Positions 4,184 to 5,128 of a stretch of 5,128 nt of DNA are shown here, piece after piece. Location: the NCBI GenBank assembly GCA_013373005.1, contig JABXIP010000379.1:1-5128 (forward strand), read 5' to 3'. The stretch is from Cytophagia bacterium. Its GTDB lineage: Bacteria > Bacteroidota > Bacteroidia > Cytophagales > Cyclobacteriaceae. The position numbers and the translations under genes are program-made. The first letter of the stretch is position 1. Each line of letters begins with the position of its first letter. The notes below the pieces were generated by a model. That model was not told the DNA's origin. It made no database searches and saw only the letters and a list, made by a program, of their open reading frames with translations.

Positions 4184-5128
4184 ATGAATAAGAAAAAGGC
4201 ACTAGTTATTGGTTCCGGTTTCGCTGGTCTCTCTGCAGCGATTAATTTGGCCGACAAAGGCTTTGATGTCTCTATTCTTGAAAAAAATAACTCCATTGGA
4301 GGAAGAGCCCGACAGTTCACTGAATCGGGCTTTACTTTTGATATGGGCCCTAGCTGGTATTGGATGCCAGATGTTTTCGAAAGTTTCTTCAACCGCTTCG
4401 GCAAATCAGTATCAGACTACTACGAGCTTATTCGCCTTGACCCATCTTATCAGGTGGTTTATGAAAATGGTGAGGCTATGCCCATACCTGCTAATATGGA
4501 AGAGCTCAGAAATCTATTCGACTCGATTGAACCAGGAGCAGGGCATCAGTTAGATAAATTTCTACAACAAGCAGCTTACAAATACGAAGTAGGGATTAAC
4601 CAATTGGTTTATAAACCTGGTAGGTCACTCATGGAATTTGCCGATCCAAAGCTGCTAATAGATGTAGTAAGGATGGACGTCTTTCAGTCGATGGCCAAGC
4701 ATGTTCGAAAATATTTTCAACATCCCAGACTTATCCAGCTAATGGAGTTTCCTGTGCTTTTTTTGGGAGCACTGCCAGAAAATACACCCGCACTTTATAG
4801 CCTCATGAATTATGCCGACATGGCTTTGGGCACATGGTATCCTAAGGGCGGTATGTTCAAAATAGTGGAAGCTATGGCTTCTTTAGCCCAAGAGCTGGGA
4901 GTCAATATTCTTGTGGATCACGAAGTAAAAGCCATAAAGACCTCAGGAAATAAGGTGAAGCTGGTAGAAACAAGTCAGGGTGATTTTGAAACGGATGTTG
5001 TAGTTGCTGGAGCAGACTATCACCATGTGGAAAGCAAGCTTCTGGATTCTAAAGACAGGAACTACTCAGAGAAATATTGGGACTCAAGGGTTCTGGCACC
5101 ATCATCTCTCCTGTATTATGTAGGACTG
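4184..5128 (+). CDS. crtI: Phytoene desaturase CrtI (5' part, runs off the window)
   Basis: The frame is open from ATG 4184 to the last base, 315 codons with no stop, about two-thirds of a typical 490-500-residue CrtI. Residues 6-34 form the FAD-binding Rossmann start: VIGSGFAGLSAA with G10-x-G12-x-x-G15, and acidic E33 at the end of beta-2. I38-G-G-R-A42 is the family's diphosphate-contact segment. F52-D-M-G-P-S-W (about 52-58), ENTPALYSLMNYADMALGTWYPKGGM (about 199-224) and a VVAGADYHHVE stretch near 285-295 are also typical. CrtI is a membrane-associated FAD enzyme that introduces double bonds into phytoene, usually four times to give lycopene, the precursor of the substrates for the CruF and CrtZ proteins here. 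A related desaturase such as CrtD, or a 4,4'-diapo type, cannot be fully excluded without the C-terminus. Its place directly behind the sigma factor, usual for crtI in Bacteroidota, favours CrtI. The start lies 16 bp after the sigma-factor stop, with no clear Shine-Dalgarno. Confidence 0.9.
   Translation, partial: MNKKKALVIGSGFAGLSAAINLADKGFDVSILEKNNSIGGRARQFTESGFTFDMGPSWYWMPDVFESFFNRFGKSVSDYYELIRLDPSYQVVYENGEAMPIPANMEELRNLFDSIEPGAGHQLDKFLQQAAYKYEVGINQLVYKPGRSLMEFADPKLLIDVVRMDVFQSMAKHVRKYFQHPRLIQLMEFPVLFLGALPENTPALYSLMNYADMALGTWYPKGGMFKIVEAMASLAQELGVNILVDHEVKAIKTSGNKVKLVETSQGDFETDVVVAGADYHHVESKLLDSKDRNYSEKYWDSRVLAPSSLLYYVGL

Noticed and set aside
4180..4404. 74-codon open frame on the minus strand at the start of crtI
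   Set aside because: It covers the FAD-binding N-terminus of CrtI on the other strand and its product looks non-protein-like.
4209..4553. 114-codon open frame on the plus strand, offset from crtI
   Set aside because: It overlaps the CrtI frame, which carries GxGxxG and IGGRA motifs; the alternative translation is low-complexity and unrecognised.

Overview
The window looks like a chromosomal stretch from a gliding or marine member of the Bacteroidota, most likely a Cytophagales-type bacterium. Three things point there: a SprB-repeat protein ending in a gliding-motility / type IX secretion C-terminal domain, promoter elements of the TAnnTTTG type, and a carotenoid cluster that mixes CruF-, CrtZ- and CrtI-type enzymes with a MerR regulator and an ECF sigma factor. 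Base composition is moderately AT-rich (229-bp spacer 3432-3660: about 29% G+C by hand count). Clear Shine-Dalgarno sequences are mostly lacking, as is usual in this phylum.

Left part (1-1307): the 3' end of a large secreted adhesin-like protein, a polyamine/thialysine-type GNAT acetyltransferase 18 bp behind it, and a convergent small DUF4286 protein whose stop codon overlaps the GNAT stop. These genes have no evident link to pigment synthesis.

Right part (1381-5128, all on +): a carotenoid block. A CruF-like membrane protein (probable carotenoid 1',2'-hydratase) and CrtZ (beta-ring hydroxylase) are followed 4 bp later by a MerR regulator with a cobalamin-binding C-terminal half. That half keeps both hallmark motifs of the CarH/LitR photoreceptors: W-x9-EH and E-x-H-x-x-G. 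After a 229-bp spacer come an ECF sigma factor and, 16 bp further, phytoene desaturase CrtI, which runs off the right edge.

The most interesting element is the 229-bp spacer. It holds four exact copies and two one-mismatch copies of an 8-bp box (TTGTTTAA or its complement) at 20-28 bp spacing. Two of them sit on the -35/-10 spacer and at the -10 edge of the predicted sigma-factor promoter. Read together, the layout suggests a light-responsive cascade: dark-state AdoCbl-bound MerR represses the ECF sigma gene and crtI, and light releases the repressor so that pigment is made. This is inferred from motifs and gene order. It resembles the known LitR-LitS-crt logic of Streptomyces and CarH of Myxococcus/Thermus, but operator, promoter and cascade are unproven here.
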